DNA of 33,877 nt from Streptomyces zaomyceticus (GTDB lineage Bacteria; Actinomycetota; Actinomycetes; Streptomycetales; Streptomycetaceae): contig NZ_BNBZ01000051.1 of assembly GCF_014656215.1 (NCBI RefSeq), positions 1 through 33,877 of the forward strand, given 5' to 3'. Below are positions 7,521 through 15,238 of this stretch, one piece after another; position 1 is the first letter of the stretch; each line of letters opens with the position of its first letter. The notes below the pieces were generated by a model that saw only the letters and a list, made by a program, of their open reading frames with translations, was not told the origin of the DNA and did not search any database. A program made the position numbers and the translations under genes.

Positions 7521-8888
7521 ATGGAGCGGTCGATGCCGGAGAGCGGCCAGAAAACAACACAAGGACACATAGCCGAAAGCGCTCCCCGTGCTGACGCCAC
7601 GACCGCGGCCGGTGCGACCGCCACCGCCAGCGGTGTGACCCCCACCGGTGCGACCGCGGCCGGTGCGACCGCCGCCCGGCGCACCGGGCTGCTCGTCACT
7701 CTCGTCCTCGGCGGGCTGACCGCGCTGCCCCCGCTCTCCATGGACATGTACCTCCCGGCGCTGCCTGAGGTCACCGGCGCGCTGAACGCCCCCGCCGCCA
7801 CCGTCCAGCTCACCCTCACCGCCTGCCTCGCCGGCATGGCCCTCGGCCAGCTCGTCGTCGGCCCCATGAGCGACAAGTGGGGCCGTCGTCGCCCGCTGCT
7901 CATCGGCATGATCGTCTACGTCCTCGCCACCGCCGTCTGCGCCCTCGCGCCCACCGCCGAACTCCTCATCGGCTTCCGGCTGCTCCAGGGCCTCGCGGGC
8001 GCCGCCGGCATCGTCATCGCCCGCGCCGTCGTCCGTGACCTGTACGACGGCGTGGAGATGGCCCGCTTCTTCTCCACCCTCATGCTGATCTCCGGCGTCG
8101 CCCCGATCATCGCGCCCCTCATCGGCGGCCAGATCCTGCGGATCACCGACTGGCGGGGCGTCTTCTACGTCCTCGCCGTGATCGGCATCCTGCTCACCCT
8201 GGTCGTCTGGCGCTTCCTCGGCGAGACGCTGCCGGCCGAGCGCCGCCACGAGGGCGGGGTCGGCGAGGCCCTGCGCACCATGAAGGGCCTGCTCGCCGAC
8301 CGGGTCTTCACCGGATACATGCTGACCGGCGGCCTCGCCTTCGCCGCCCTCTTCGCCTACATCTCAGCCTCGCCGTTCGTCGTCCAGGAGATCTACGGCG
8401 CCTCGCCGCAGACCTTCAGCCTGCTCTTCGGCCTCAACTCCGTCGGACTCGTCGCCGTGGGCCAGATCAACGGCAAGCTGCTCATCGGCCGCGTCAGCCT
8501 CGACAAGGCGCTCGGCTGGGGCCTCGGCATCATCCTCGTCTCCGCCCTCGCGCTGCTCCTCATGACCAGCGGCGTCTTCGGGGAGGTCGGGCTCTTCCCC
8601 GTGGCGGCGGGACTCTTCGTCCTGATGTCCGCGATGGGCCTGGCCATGCCGAACACCAACGCACAGGCCCTGATGCGCACCCCGCACGCCGCCGGGTCCG
8701 CGTCGGCGCTCCTCGGCACGACCTCGTTCCTCGTCGGCGCCGTCGCCTCCCCGCTCGTCGGGATCGCGGGCGAACACACCGCCGTCCCGATGGCCCTCGT
8801 CCAGCTGACCTGCGCGGTGCTGGCCCTGGCCTGCTTCCTGGGCCTGTGCCGCCCGTGGCGCACCGGCAAGGAGGTCACGGGCGGCTGA
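7521..8888 (+). CDS. MFS multidrug exporter, Bcr/CflA type
   Basis: The protein has 455 residues from ATG 7521. A second ATG at 7533 (MPESGQ) has ggag 6 nt upstream and may be the true start. A ~55-residue hydrophilic N-terminal tail with Ala/Thr/Gly repeats (TAAGATATASG) precedes 12 predicted membrane helices. The Bcr/CflA hallmark PLSMDMYLPALPEV is in helix 1, and MFS motif A reads GPMSDKWGRRRPLLIG. Family members expel drugs such as bicyclomycin and chloramphenicol, or sulfonamides, by proton antiport; the substrate here is unknown. It is divergent from the Gfo-type oxidoreductase. Confidence 0.93.
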   Translation: MERSMPESGQKTTQGHIAESAPRADATTAAGATATASGVTPTGATAAGATAARRTGLLVTLVLGGLTALPPLSMDMYLPALPEVTGALNAPAATVQLTLTACLAGMALGQLVVGPMSDKWGRRRPLLIGMIVYVLATAVCALAPTAELLIGFRLLQGLAGAAGIVIARAVVRDLYDGVEMARFFSTLMLISGVAPIIAPLIGGQILRITDWRGVFYVLAVIGILLTLVVWRFLGETLPAERRHEGGVGEALRTMKGLLADRVFTGYMLTGGLAFAALFAYISASPFVVQEIYGASPQTFSLLFGLNSVGLVAVGQINGKLLIGRVSLDKALGWGLGIILVSALALLLMTSGVFGEVGLFPVAAGLFVLMSAMGLAMPNTNAQALMRTPHAAGSASALLGTTSFLVGAVASPLVGIAGEHTAVPMALVQLTCAVLALACFLGLCRPWRTGKEVTGG

Positions 8889-8918
8889 CGGGGCGGATCC
8901 CCGGGAGTCTCCTGCGGG

Positions 8919-9587
8919 TCAGTACCCCGGGTTCCTGCCCGCGGCGACGGTCCTGACCCGCTCGACCTGGACGTTCGAGACATGCGCCAGGCCGTCGGTC
9001 TCGGTTTCGTTCATGCTGATGTGCGCGACGACGGTGCCGATGCGCATGATCACGTCGGCGGAGCCGTCGTCCGCGAACGCGTCGGTCTCGTCGGCGACGG
9101 TGGCCAGGGTCACCGGCTTCGACGGCTCTCCGTACTCGGCGGAGGACTTCCGCTTCTCGGCGGCCAGGCCCTTCATGGCGGCGCCCGCCTGCTCCTCCGT
9201 CCCGAACGAGAAGAGCCTGAACTCCACGCGCGTGTCCGAGCTGCCCGCGGTCTCCATGTCCTTCCCTCCGGCGGCGACGAGACCGGTGCACGCCACGCCC
9301 GTCTCCTCGGCGCAGTGCCCGACGGCCTCGGGCCCCTGGGCCGTGAAGGGATCGCCACCGACGAACCAGCCGCCCACGGCGGACTCGACCGGAAGCGCGT
9401 TCATCAGACCGGTCGGGTCCAGCCGGACGACCGGAGGCGCGTCCGCCTCCGGCTGCGCCTCCGCCGGAGCCTCCCCGGGAATGGTCGGCGCCTTCCGGTT
9501 CCCCGCCGAAGGGGCGCTCTCCTCGCATCCCGTCAGCGCCAGCACCAGCGCCGCTGCCACGGCAGCCCCCCGTACAACAGCCTTCAC
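8919..9587 (-). CDS. Hypothetical lipoprotein
   Basis: The protein has 222 residues, starting at GTG 9587 behind gaggag. The signal KAVVRGAAVAAALVLALTGC ends in a lipobox (LTGC), so the mature protein would be lipid-anchored on the outer face of the membrane. After a Pro/Ala-rich spacer the domain has a few Cys (GHCAEETGVACTG), probably a disulfide, and a C-terminal section rich in Thr/Val. I do not recognise the family; it resembles the numerous small sensor-like lipoproteins of Streptomyces. Its promoter region is shared with the Rsm22-family gene. Confidence 0.85.
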   Translation of the reverse strand: MKAVVRGAAVAAALVLALTGCEESAPSAGNRKAPTIPGEAPAEAQPEADAPPVVRLDPTGLMNALPVESAVGGWFVGGDPFTAQGPEAVGHCAEETGVACTGLVAAGGKDMETAGSSDTRVEFRLFSFGTEEQAGAAMKGLAAEKRKSSAEYGEPSKPVTLATVADETDAFADDGSADVIMRIGTVVAHISMNETETDGLAHVSNVQVERVRTVAAGRNPGY

Positions 9588-9731
9588 ACGAACTCCTCGA
9601 TCGAACGCATTTCCGCCAAGACTTGGCATGGGCACTCAACATCATCGGCGCGGCATCGACCAACTCCGCCGCCCCGCAGGGACGGTCCTGACCAGCACCT
9701 CCGGGGCGGCCGGGGGCCGAGCCCGGCCACT

Positions 9732-9737
9732 TAGAAT
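9732..9737 (+). promoter_or_regulatory. -10 hexamer of a probable leaderless promoter
   Basis: tagaat fits the TAnnnT pattern and lies 6 nt before the GTG start at 9744, with no purine-rich ribosome binding site between. Transcription would begin at or next to the start codon. Confidence 0.55.
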
Positions 9738-9743
9738 GTCGCG

Positions 9744-10745
9744 GTGAACGCCGCCGCCTCCGCTCCCTCCGCCGACTCCCTGCGCGCCGCCCTCGCCGGG
9801 CTCCTCGACGGGCTGCCGCCCCGCCAGGCCGCCCAGGCCGTCGAGCGGCTGATCGCCAACTACCGGGGCACCACCCCGACGGACGCCCCCGTGCTGCGCG
9901 ACCGCTCCGACGTCGCCGCGTACGCCGCGTACCGGATGCCGGCGACCTTCGAGGCGGTACGGGGCACCCTCGACGCCCTGCGGGCGGCGGCACCCGACTG
10001 GGCGCCGCGCACCCACACGGATGTCGGCGGCGGGACCGGCGCGGCGAGCTGGGCCGTCGCCGAGGCCTGGGGGGACGAGCCGCCCCGCACCACCGTCCTC
10101 GACTGGGCGGAGCCCGCCCTCGCGCTCGGACGCGAGCTGGCGGCCGGCGCCCTGGACGCCGAGTGGCGCACCGCCCGGATCGGCGGCGCGCTGAAGCTCG
10201 CCGACACGGACCTCGTGACCGTCTCGTACGTGCTCAAGGAACTGACCGCGGCGGACCGGACGGCGCTCGTGAAGGAGGCGGCGCGCGCGGCCCAGACGGT
10301 CGTGATCGTCGAGCCCGGCACCCCCGACGGCTACGAGCGGATCATCGCGGCCCGCACGCTGCTCGTGGAGGCAGGGTTCACGGTCGCCGCGCCCTGCCCG
10401 CACAGCGGGGCCTGCCCGATCGAGCCGGGCAAGGACTGGTGCCACTTCTCGGCCCGGGTCAGCCGCTCCTCGCTGCACCGGCAGGTGAAGGGCGGTTCGC
10501 TGCCGTACGAGGACGAGAAGTACAGCTACGTGGCGGCGACCAGGTTCCCGCCGGCGCCCACGGTCTCCCGCATCACCCGCAGGCCCCAGATCCGCAAGGG
10601 CCTGGTCCTCCTGGAGCTGTGCGGCCGGGACGGTCTCGCCCGCGACACGGTCACCAAGCGCCACGGACCCCTGTACAAGCAGGCCCGCGACGCCGAGTGG
10701 GGCGACTCCTGGCCGCCGGAGGACGAGGGCCGGGCCGGGTCCTAG
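9744..10745 (+). CDS. Rsm22-family small-subunit rRNA methyltransferase-like protein
   Basis: The protein has 333 residues from GTG 9744. The SAM-binding loop TDVGGGTGAASWA is at 92-104 (GGGTGA 95-100), and the motif SYVLKEL follows at 161-167. Cys218, Cys224 and Cys233 (CPHSGACP, then DWCHFSARVSRS), with Cys293 near the C-terminus, match the conserved cysteines that hold an iron-sulfur cluster in mitochondrial Rsm22/METTL17. The family acts in assembly of the small ribosomal subunit; the reaction in bacteria is not established. The gene appears leaderless and its 3' end meets a convergent lipoprotein gene. Confidence 0.9.
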   Translation: MNAAASAPSADSLRAALAGLLDGLPPRQAAQAVERLIANYRGTTPTDAPVLRDRSDVAAYAAYRMPATFEAVRGTLDALRAAAPDWAPRTHTDVGGGTGAASWAVAEAWGDEPPRTTVLDWAEPALALGRELAAGALDAEWRTARIGGALKLADTDLVTVSYVLKELTAADRTALVKEAARAAQTVVIVEPGTPDGYERIIAARTLLVEAGFTVAAPCPHSGACPIEPGKDWCHFSARVSRSSLHRQVKGGSLPYEDEKYSYVAATRFPPAPTVSRITRRPQIRKGLVLLELCGRDGLARDTVTKRHGPLYKQARDAEWGDSWPPEDEGRAGS

Positions 10746-10759
10746 CCGGCCGGGGCGAA

Positions 10760-10793
10760 CGGGTCGGTGGGGGGCACGGGTCGGTGGGGGTCA
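10760..10793. repeat. 17-bp tandem repeat at convergent gene ends
   Basis: Two units (10760-10776, 10777-10793), of the form cgggtcggtgggggtca, match at 16 of 17 bases. The second includes the TGA stop of the minus-strand lipoprotein gene (10791-10793). The pair fills most of the 45-bp gap after the Rsm22 gene. Confidence 0.65.
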
Positions 10794-11285
10794 CGGAGCC
10801 GGTCGGGTGACCGGTGTCGAGCCCGGCCGCTCCGGGGAGACCAGGCCGTGCCGGAGGTCGGCGCGGACGGCCGCCTGCCAGACGACCGGGTCGCAGCGCT
10901 CGCCGTTCGGAGCGTGCTTGCGCAGGGTGACCGTGGCGGTGCGGTCGTAGACCGTTCGCTCGCCCGCCGGGTCGTCCGCCGGGGCGCCGACCTGGAAGCG
11001 CACCGTCACCCGCCGCTCCCCGGTGACCTCCGGCAGCTCCACGGTGAAGAACGCGAGGGGGTCGTCCGAGGGCCGGGCCGGGTGGTTCCGGCAGACCCGG
11101 TCGACGCACAGCCGGTACGGGGACCCGGCCGGGAAGTCGGCGGGGTCCCAGGTGAAGGTCACCCCGGACTCCGCGCCGATCAGGGTGCACGCGCGCGGGG
11201 CCATCGACTGGCAGCCGACGACGAGGAGCAGGGCCGCGACCGCCGCCGGGGCGCGAACAGATCGGAACCCGTCGTGCGTACCCAC
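10791..11285 (-). CDS. Small hypothetical lipoprotein
   Basis: The protein has 164 residues, starting at GTG 11285 with agggggg 8 nt upstream. The N-terminus APAAVAALLLVVGC ends in a lipobox Cys. The mature part has several Cys (RACTLIG, RLCVDRVCRNH, GERCDP), suggesting disulfides, and a beta-rich centre (VTFTWDPADFP, RRVTVRFQVG, RTATVTLRKH) like an immunoglobulin-type sandwich. I do not recognise a family. It would sit on the outer membrane face. The gene converges with the Rsm22-family gene. Confidence 0.82.
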   Translation of the reverse strand: MGTHDGFRSVRAPAAVAALLLVVGCQSMAPRACTLIGAESGVTFTWDPADFPAGSPYRLCVDRVCRNHPARPSDDPLAFFTVELPEVTGERRVTVRFQVGAPADDPAGERTVYDRTATVTLRKHAPNGERCDPVVWQAAVRADLRHGLVSPERPGSTPVTRPAP

Positions 11286-11373
11286 CGGGCATGCCCCCCT
11301 GAAGTCACGTTTCCGCGGATCAGGAGGGGCACTCTACGGAGACAGGCCCGGGCTCGTCGACCCCGACGACCGG

Positions 11374-11423
11374 GGCCGTGCCTTCCGGATCCTGCCGACC
11401 CGCAGGATCCGGAAGAGACGGCC
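11374..11423. repeat. 50-bp palindromic element (terminator-like)
   Basis: Two 22-base arms (11374-11395 and 11402-11423) are inverted copies with two mismatches, around a 6-base loop; the inner 14 bp (11382-11395 with 11402-11415) are perfect. The arm reads ggccgt, two variable bases, then cttccggatcctgc. The same arm sequence bounds the 160-bp element at 14039-14198. The right end supplies the last base of the TAG stop of the dimethylargininase gene, so it may act as that gene's terminator. Confidence 0.75.
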
Positions 11424-12253
11424 TAGCCCCGCAGCTCCTGGGTGCAGCACTTCACGCTGCCGCCGCCCTTGAGGAGTTCTCCCAGGTCCATGCCGATCGG
11501 GTCGAAGCCCCGGTCGCGCAGGGGCTCGAAGAGGCCCACCGCGGCCTGGGGGAGGAGGACGTGCAGGCCGTCGCTCACCGCGTTCAGGCCGAGGGCCGCC
11601 GCGTCCGCCTCCGTGGCGATCAGGGCGTCGGGGAAGAGCCGGGCGAGCACCGCGCGGCTGCCGGGGGAGAAGGCGCCCGGGTAGTACATGACCTCGTCGT
11701 GGGCGTCGTCCAGGACGCACAGCGCCGTGTCCAGGTGGTAGTACCGCGGGTCCACCAGTTCCAGGCCGATCACCGGGCGGCCGAAGAACTCCTGCGCCTC
11801 GTCGTGGGAGAGCGGGCTGGAGCGGAAGCCGCGTCCGGCGAGGATCCAGGAGTCGGTGACCGCGAAGTCGCCCTCACCCTCGTTCACGTGCTCCGGGACC
11901 CGTACGGCGTCCTCCGCCCAACCGTTTCCCCGGAACCAGGACAGGTGCGCGTCGGCCTCGGCCGCGCGCTCCGGGTGGGCGAACTTCGCGCCGAGGACCC
12001 GGCCGTCGACGACGGTGGCGCCGTTCGCCGCGTAGACCATGTCCGGCAGCGCCGGGTCGGGGTCGAGGAGGTCGACGGTGTGGCCGAGCGCGCGGTAGCG
12101 GTCGCGCAGGTCCTCCCACTGGGCGAGGGCGAGCGGCAGATCGACCGGTTTCGTGGGGTCCATCCAGGGGTTGATGGAGTACGTCACCGAGAAGTGCGTG
12201 GGTGGGCACATCAGGTAACGGCGGGGCGAGGACGCGCGCGGAGTGGTGCGCAA
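11423..12253 (-). CDS. ddaH: Dimethylargininase-like amidinohydrolase
   Basis: The protein has 276 residues. I choose TTG 12253 because gaggag lies 6 nt upstream; the first residues are then MRTTPRASSPRRYLMCPPTHFSV. The family signature PRRYLMCPPTHF and SINPWMDP is followed by the acidic NEGEGDF, the catalytic His in YYHLDTALCVL, and the nucleophile Cys269 in GGGSVKCCTQEL, the arrangement of the amidinotransferase/penteinase fold. The expected reaction converts N-omega,N-omega-dimethylarginine to citrulline and dimethylamine; arginine deiminase activity is an alternative. It is divergent from the TetR gene. Confidence 0.88.
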   Translation of the reverse strand: MRTTPRASSPRRYLMCPPTHFSVTYSINPWMDPTKPVDLPLALAQWEDLRDRYRALGHTVDLLDPDPALPDMVYAANGATVVDGRVLGAKFAHPERAAEADAHLSWFRGNGWAEDAVRVPEHVNEGEGDFAVTDSWILAGRGFRSSPLSHDEAQEFFGRPVIGLELVDPRYYHLDTALCVLDDAHDEVMYYPGAFSPGSRAVLARLFPDALIATEADAAALGLNAVSDGLHVLLPQAAVGLFEPLRDRGFDPIGMDLGELLKGGGSVKCCTQELRG

Positions 12254-12392
12254 TGAGGGCTCCTCACGGACGTGCGGACGGATGAGAGGCCGGTCCTGCG
12301 GAAGATCCGCCGGATCGGTGGACCCCATGGTCCGCCTTCCGGGCCCTGTGCGCAGTGGACCGTTCGGGTGGTTCGATTTCGGCCATGACTAG

Positions 12393-12409
12393 CGAGACGT
12401 GACGTCTCG
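12393..12409. promoter_or_regulatory. Candidate TetR operator
   Basis: cgagacg (12393-12399) and cgtctcg (12403-12409) are perfect inverted repeats around tga. The site overlaps the expected -35 region of the leaderless TetR gene, whose -10 hexamer tagatt is at 12418-12423. This is a classic position for autorepression. The divergent ddaH gene starts 140 bp away. Confidence 0.55.
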
Positions 12410-12417
12410 TGCGCTGC

Positions 12418-12423
12418 TAGATT
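12418..12423 (+). promoter_or_regulatory. -10 hexamer, probable leaderless promoter of the TetR gene
   Basis: tagatt fits TAnnnT and ends 6 nt before ATG 12430; no ribosome binding site fits in the space. Confidence 0.55.
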
Positions 12424-12429
12424 GGTGCC

Positions 12430-13050
12430 ATGTCCGAGACCAAGGCCCCCGACGCCTCCCGCCGCAGCGAGCGCTCCCGCCGCGCCATCTTCGACGCCGC
12501 CCTCGCCCTCGTCTCCGAGACCGGCTACGCGAAGACCACGATCGAGGGCATCGCCGCCCGTGCCGGCGTCGGCAAGCAGACCATCTACCGCTGGTGGCCC
12601 TCCAAGGCGGCCGTCCTCCTCGACGCCTTCCTCGACCTCGCGGCCCAGGCCAACGAGGCCCTCGGGGGCGACGCCGACAGTGAGATCCCCGACACCGGAG
12701 ACCTGGCCGCCGACCTCAGGTACGTCCTCCGGGCCACCGTCGACGAGATGAACAACCCCACCTTCGACGCCCCCACCCGCGCCCTCGCCGCCGAGGGCAT
12801 CGTCGACCCCGAGCTCGGCGCCCGCTTCACCGAGGCGCTCCTCGAACCCCAGCTCAGGTACTACGTCCGCCGCATCGAGGCCGCCCAGGCCGCCGGTGAC
12901 GTCGACCCGGACGTCGATCCCCGCATCGCCCTCGAACTCCTCGTCGGCCCCCTCCACCACCGCTGGATCCACCGCACCCTGCCGCTCACCCACGCCTACG
13001 CCGACGCCCTCGTCGACCTCGCCCTGCGCGGCCTCGCCCCGAGGACCTGA
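12430..13050 (+). CDS. TetR-family transcriptional regulator
   Basis: The protein has 206 residues from ATG 12430. The N-terminal TetR DNA-binding domain (about 15-62) reads RRAIFDAALALVSETGYAKT, then TIEGIAARAGVGKQTIYRWW, a canonical helix-turn-helix. The C-terminal part is all-helical and ligand-binding, ending in a TetR_C_11/16-like region (LELLVGPLHHRWI). The effector is unknown. An inverted repeat in its own promoter suggests autorepression. Whether it also controls the divergent dimethylargininase is a guess from position. Confidence 0.94.
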   Translation: MSETKAPDASRRSERSRRAIFDAALALVSETGYAKTTIEGIAARAGVGKQTIYRWWPSKAAVLLDAFLDLAAQANEALGGDADSEIPDTGDLAADLRYVLRATVDEMNNPTFDAPTRALAAEGIVDPELGARFTEALLEPQLRYYVRRIEAAQAAGDVDPDVDPRIALELLVGPLHHRWIHRTLPLTHAYADALVDLALRGLAPRT

Positions 13051-13185
13051 GCGCCGCCCGTCCGCCGCGCGCCCATGAGGAGTGCTTCGTTCCGCCCCCC
13101 GGTTCCGCACTCCGGTCACCCGAGGCGCAGGATGGTGGGACCATGGGCAGAGCCGAACGGGCGAGCATGAGGTGTGAGGGGATAG

Positions 13186-13965
13186 ATGGGCGACGGCATC
13201 GGCCGCTACCGCGGCACGGAGAGCAAACTCGCACAGTGGCTGCGCAGGCGCCCGAAACGCACCGCGGCCGACGACGAGAACGACCGCGAGACGCTGCTCC
13301 TGGCCATCGCCGCCGCCGGGATGCCCCTGGCCCCCGCCGCGTACCCCGTCGGCTACAGCTGTTCCTGTGAGCGGATCGGCTGTCCCACCCCCGCCCGGCA
13401 CCCCGTCTCCTTCGCCTGGCAGACGCAGTCGACCACCGACCGCGGCCAGATCGAGCGCTGGGCCCGCAACGAGCCCGAGGCGAACTTCGTCACCGCCACC
13501 GGCATGGTCCACGACGTCCTCGACGTACCGCTCGCCGCCGGCCGCGCCGCCCTGGAGCGCCTCCTCGCCGAGGGCGTCGAGGTCGGGCCCGTCGCCGAGT
13601 CCGCCGAGATCGACACCGTCGGCGGCCGGATGCTCTTCTTCACCGCCACCCGGGGCACCCCCGAGGACGAGGACGAGTGGTGGCCCTGTGAGCTCGACTG
13701 CCACCCCGAGACGATGGACGAGCATCCGGGGCTCCGCTGGCACTGCCGCGGCAGCTACGTCCTCGTACCGCCCGCCCGGCTCCCCGGGGACGAGAGCGCC
13801 CATCCGGTCGTCGCCTGGGTCCGCGGACCCGAGCACCCGCTGCCCGACCCGCTGAACCTCCTCGAAACCCTTCAGGACGCCTGTGCGCGCCACGCGGCCG
13901 CGCGCGAGGCGGAGGGGGACGGCGAGCACACGGCCCACGAGATCGCCTGGCCCCTGACCCGCTGA
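13186..13965 (+). CDS. Prim-pol domain protein (bifunctional DNA primase/polymerase N-terminal-like)
   Basis: The protein has 259 residues, from ATG 13186 behind gagggg. It matches the outline of the prim-pol (PF09250) family common in Streptomyces: LLLAIAAAGMPLAPAAYPVG, a Cys-rich CSCERIGCPTPARHPVSFAW, then IERWARNEPEANFVTATG, and a late LRWHCRGSYVLVPPA. It lacks the helicase part of plasmid and phage versions. I do not see the usual acidic metal pair after NFVTATG (the text reads VHDVLDVP), so polymerase activity is uncertain. Stand-alone chromosomal copies like this have unknown roles. Confidence 0.85.
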   Translation: MGDGIGRYRGTESKLAQWLRRRPKRTAADDENDRETLLLAIAAAGMPLAPAAYPVGYSCSCERIGCPTPARHPVSFAWQTQSTTDRGQIERWARNEPEANFVTATGMVHDVLDVPLAAGRAALERLLAEGVEVGPVAESAEIDTVGGRMLFFTATRGTPEDEDEWWPCELDCHPETMDEHPGLRWHCRGSYVLVPPARLPGDESAHPVVAWVRGPEHPLPDPLNLLETLQDACARHAAAREAEGDGEHTAHEIAWPLTR

Positions 13966-14038
13966 GCACCCGGCCGGAGCCCTTACCCGTCCGAGCGGCC
14001 CCGCGCCCCGCGACGCACCGCGGGCGCCGAGGCCCCTG

Positions 14039-14198
14039 GGCCGTTTCTTCCGGATCTTGCCGGGCTCGCGGCGTCCGGCACGCACGCTCGCCGCCTTGTC
14101 GTCGGTCGTCGATGCTCCGCATGGACTCCCTCCTCCGCCTTGCGAGCGCACGCACCGGACGCCGCTCCCTGATCCGGCCTGATCCGGAAGAAACGGCC
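14039..14198. repeat. 160-bp element bounded by perfect 18-bp inverted repeats (MITE-like)
   Basis: The left end ggccgtttcttccggatc (14039-14056) returns inverted at 14181-14198, and the match runs on to about 25 bp with two mismatches. A weaker inner inverted pair lies near 14070-14090 and 14137-14156. The ends match the arms of the 50-bp palindrome at 11374-11423. It fills most of the gap between the prim-pol gene and the convergent lipoprotein gene, and its last base completes that gene's TAG stop. No ORF inside is convincing and there is no clear target-site duplication. Confidence 0.7.
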
Positions 14199-15238
14199 TA
14201 CGAGCCCTGCGCGCCCACCACGCCCTGCAGCCGGCCCGCGACCGTGACCCCGTCGCGGTCCGTACCCGCCGGCTTCACCAGCGCCACCTGGTTGGACACC
14301 CACTCCTTGGTGACGGTGTTCTTGACCTCGCCGGTCAGCAGCGCCTTCACCGCCGGGTCGACCTTGGGCCGGTAGCCCGGCGCCGCCGTCTGCCGCTCGA
14401 AGAACCGCGTCGCGAAGAAGACGAACGCGCCGCCGTCCTTCGTCCGCAGTCCCAGCGGCGCGAAGTCGCCCTGGTCCGCGGCCCGGTCGATGTACTGGGT
14501 GGCGAGCCCGGGCCGGTTCGCGCCCTTCTGCCGCTGCTCCCGCCACAGGGACGTGTGCGCCCCCGCCGTGAACTGCCCCGGCTGCCCGTCCTTCAGGAAC
14601 GAGACGTACTCCTTGCCGAGGTCCGCGGGCGCGACCGCCAGCGCGTCGCTGTCCGCGGCGACCGGCACCGCGTACCCGCCCTCCTCGGCGAACTCGGGCA
14701 CCTGCGCCGGGCCGAGGACCACCAGATGGGCGGCCTCCCACAGCTGCTGGGGCCCGTTGCGTACGAAGACCAGGAGCCAGCGCTGGTCGCCGGCCCCCTC
14801 GTCGGTGTCCCGGTTGGAGTCGGTGTCCGCGAGGAACCAGCGCGGCCAGCCCGCCTTCTTGGGCAGGACGAACCGCGCGTCCGTCAGTTCGAGGGGCCGG
14901 TGGTTCGGGTTGCCGCCGGGAGTGGTGACCGCCCGTGCGCGCAGCCCGGCCTGGTTGATCTCCCCGAGCGGACCGGTGACCCGGCCCGCGTCCATGGCGG
15001 GGTCGTAGGCCTTGTCGGCCTTGTTGTAGGCGCTCGTGAAATCGGCGAGGGCCTGCGCGGCCTCGGCCTCCGTGGCCGGCGGCATCAGCGCGAGTTCGCC
15101 GTGCACGGTCACACAGCCGCTCGCCGTCAGCGTCAGGACGGTCGCCGCCGCCGTCGCCGCAAGGAGTCTCGCGGGCCGCCGTGCCGACGGCCGCTCAAGC
15201 GGTCGTCCCGGCGCTCGCCTCAGCGTCAGCCTTCTCAT
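14198..15238 (-). CDS. Hypothetical lipoprotein, overlapping efeU
   Basis: The protein has 346 residues, starting at ATG 15238, 44 bp inside the end of efeU, so the two are co-transcribed and perhaps translationally coupled. The N-terminus is Arg-rich and then ARLLAATAAATVLTLTASGC, a lipoprotein signal with a lipobox. The mature part has AAQALADFTSAYNKADKAYD, a central region with WPRWFLADTD and QRWLLVFVRNG, and a C-terminal VKALLTGEVKNTVTKEW. I do not recognise a named family. Its place as fourth gene of the efe operon suggests a cell-surface role linked to iron uptake, but nothing in the sequence shows metal binding. Confidence 0.85.
   Translation of the reverse strand: MRRLTLRRAPGRPLERPSARRPARLLAATAAATVLTLTASGCVTVHGELALMPPATEAEAAQALADFTSAYNKADKAYDPAMDAGRVTGPLGEINQAGLRARAVTTPGGNPNHRPLELTDARFVLPKKAGWPRWFLADTDSNRDTDEGAGDQRWLLVFVRNGPQQLWEAAHLVVLGPAQVPEFAEEGGYAVPVAADSDALAVAPADLGKEYVSFLKDGQPGQFTAGAHTSLWREQRQKGANRPGLATQYIDRAADQGDFAPLGLRTKDGGAFVFFATRFFERQTAAPGYRPKVDPAVKALLTGEVKNTVTKEWVSNQVALVKPAGTDRDGVTVAGRLQGVVGAQGS

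Noticed and set aside
12211..14151. A 646-codon open frame on the minus strand
   Set aside because: It crosses the TetR and prim-pol genes in antisense and reads Gly/Val/Glu-rich text without motifs. It is a shadow caused by high G+C third positions.
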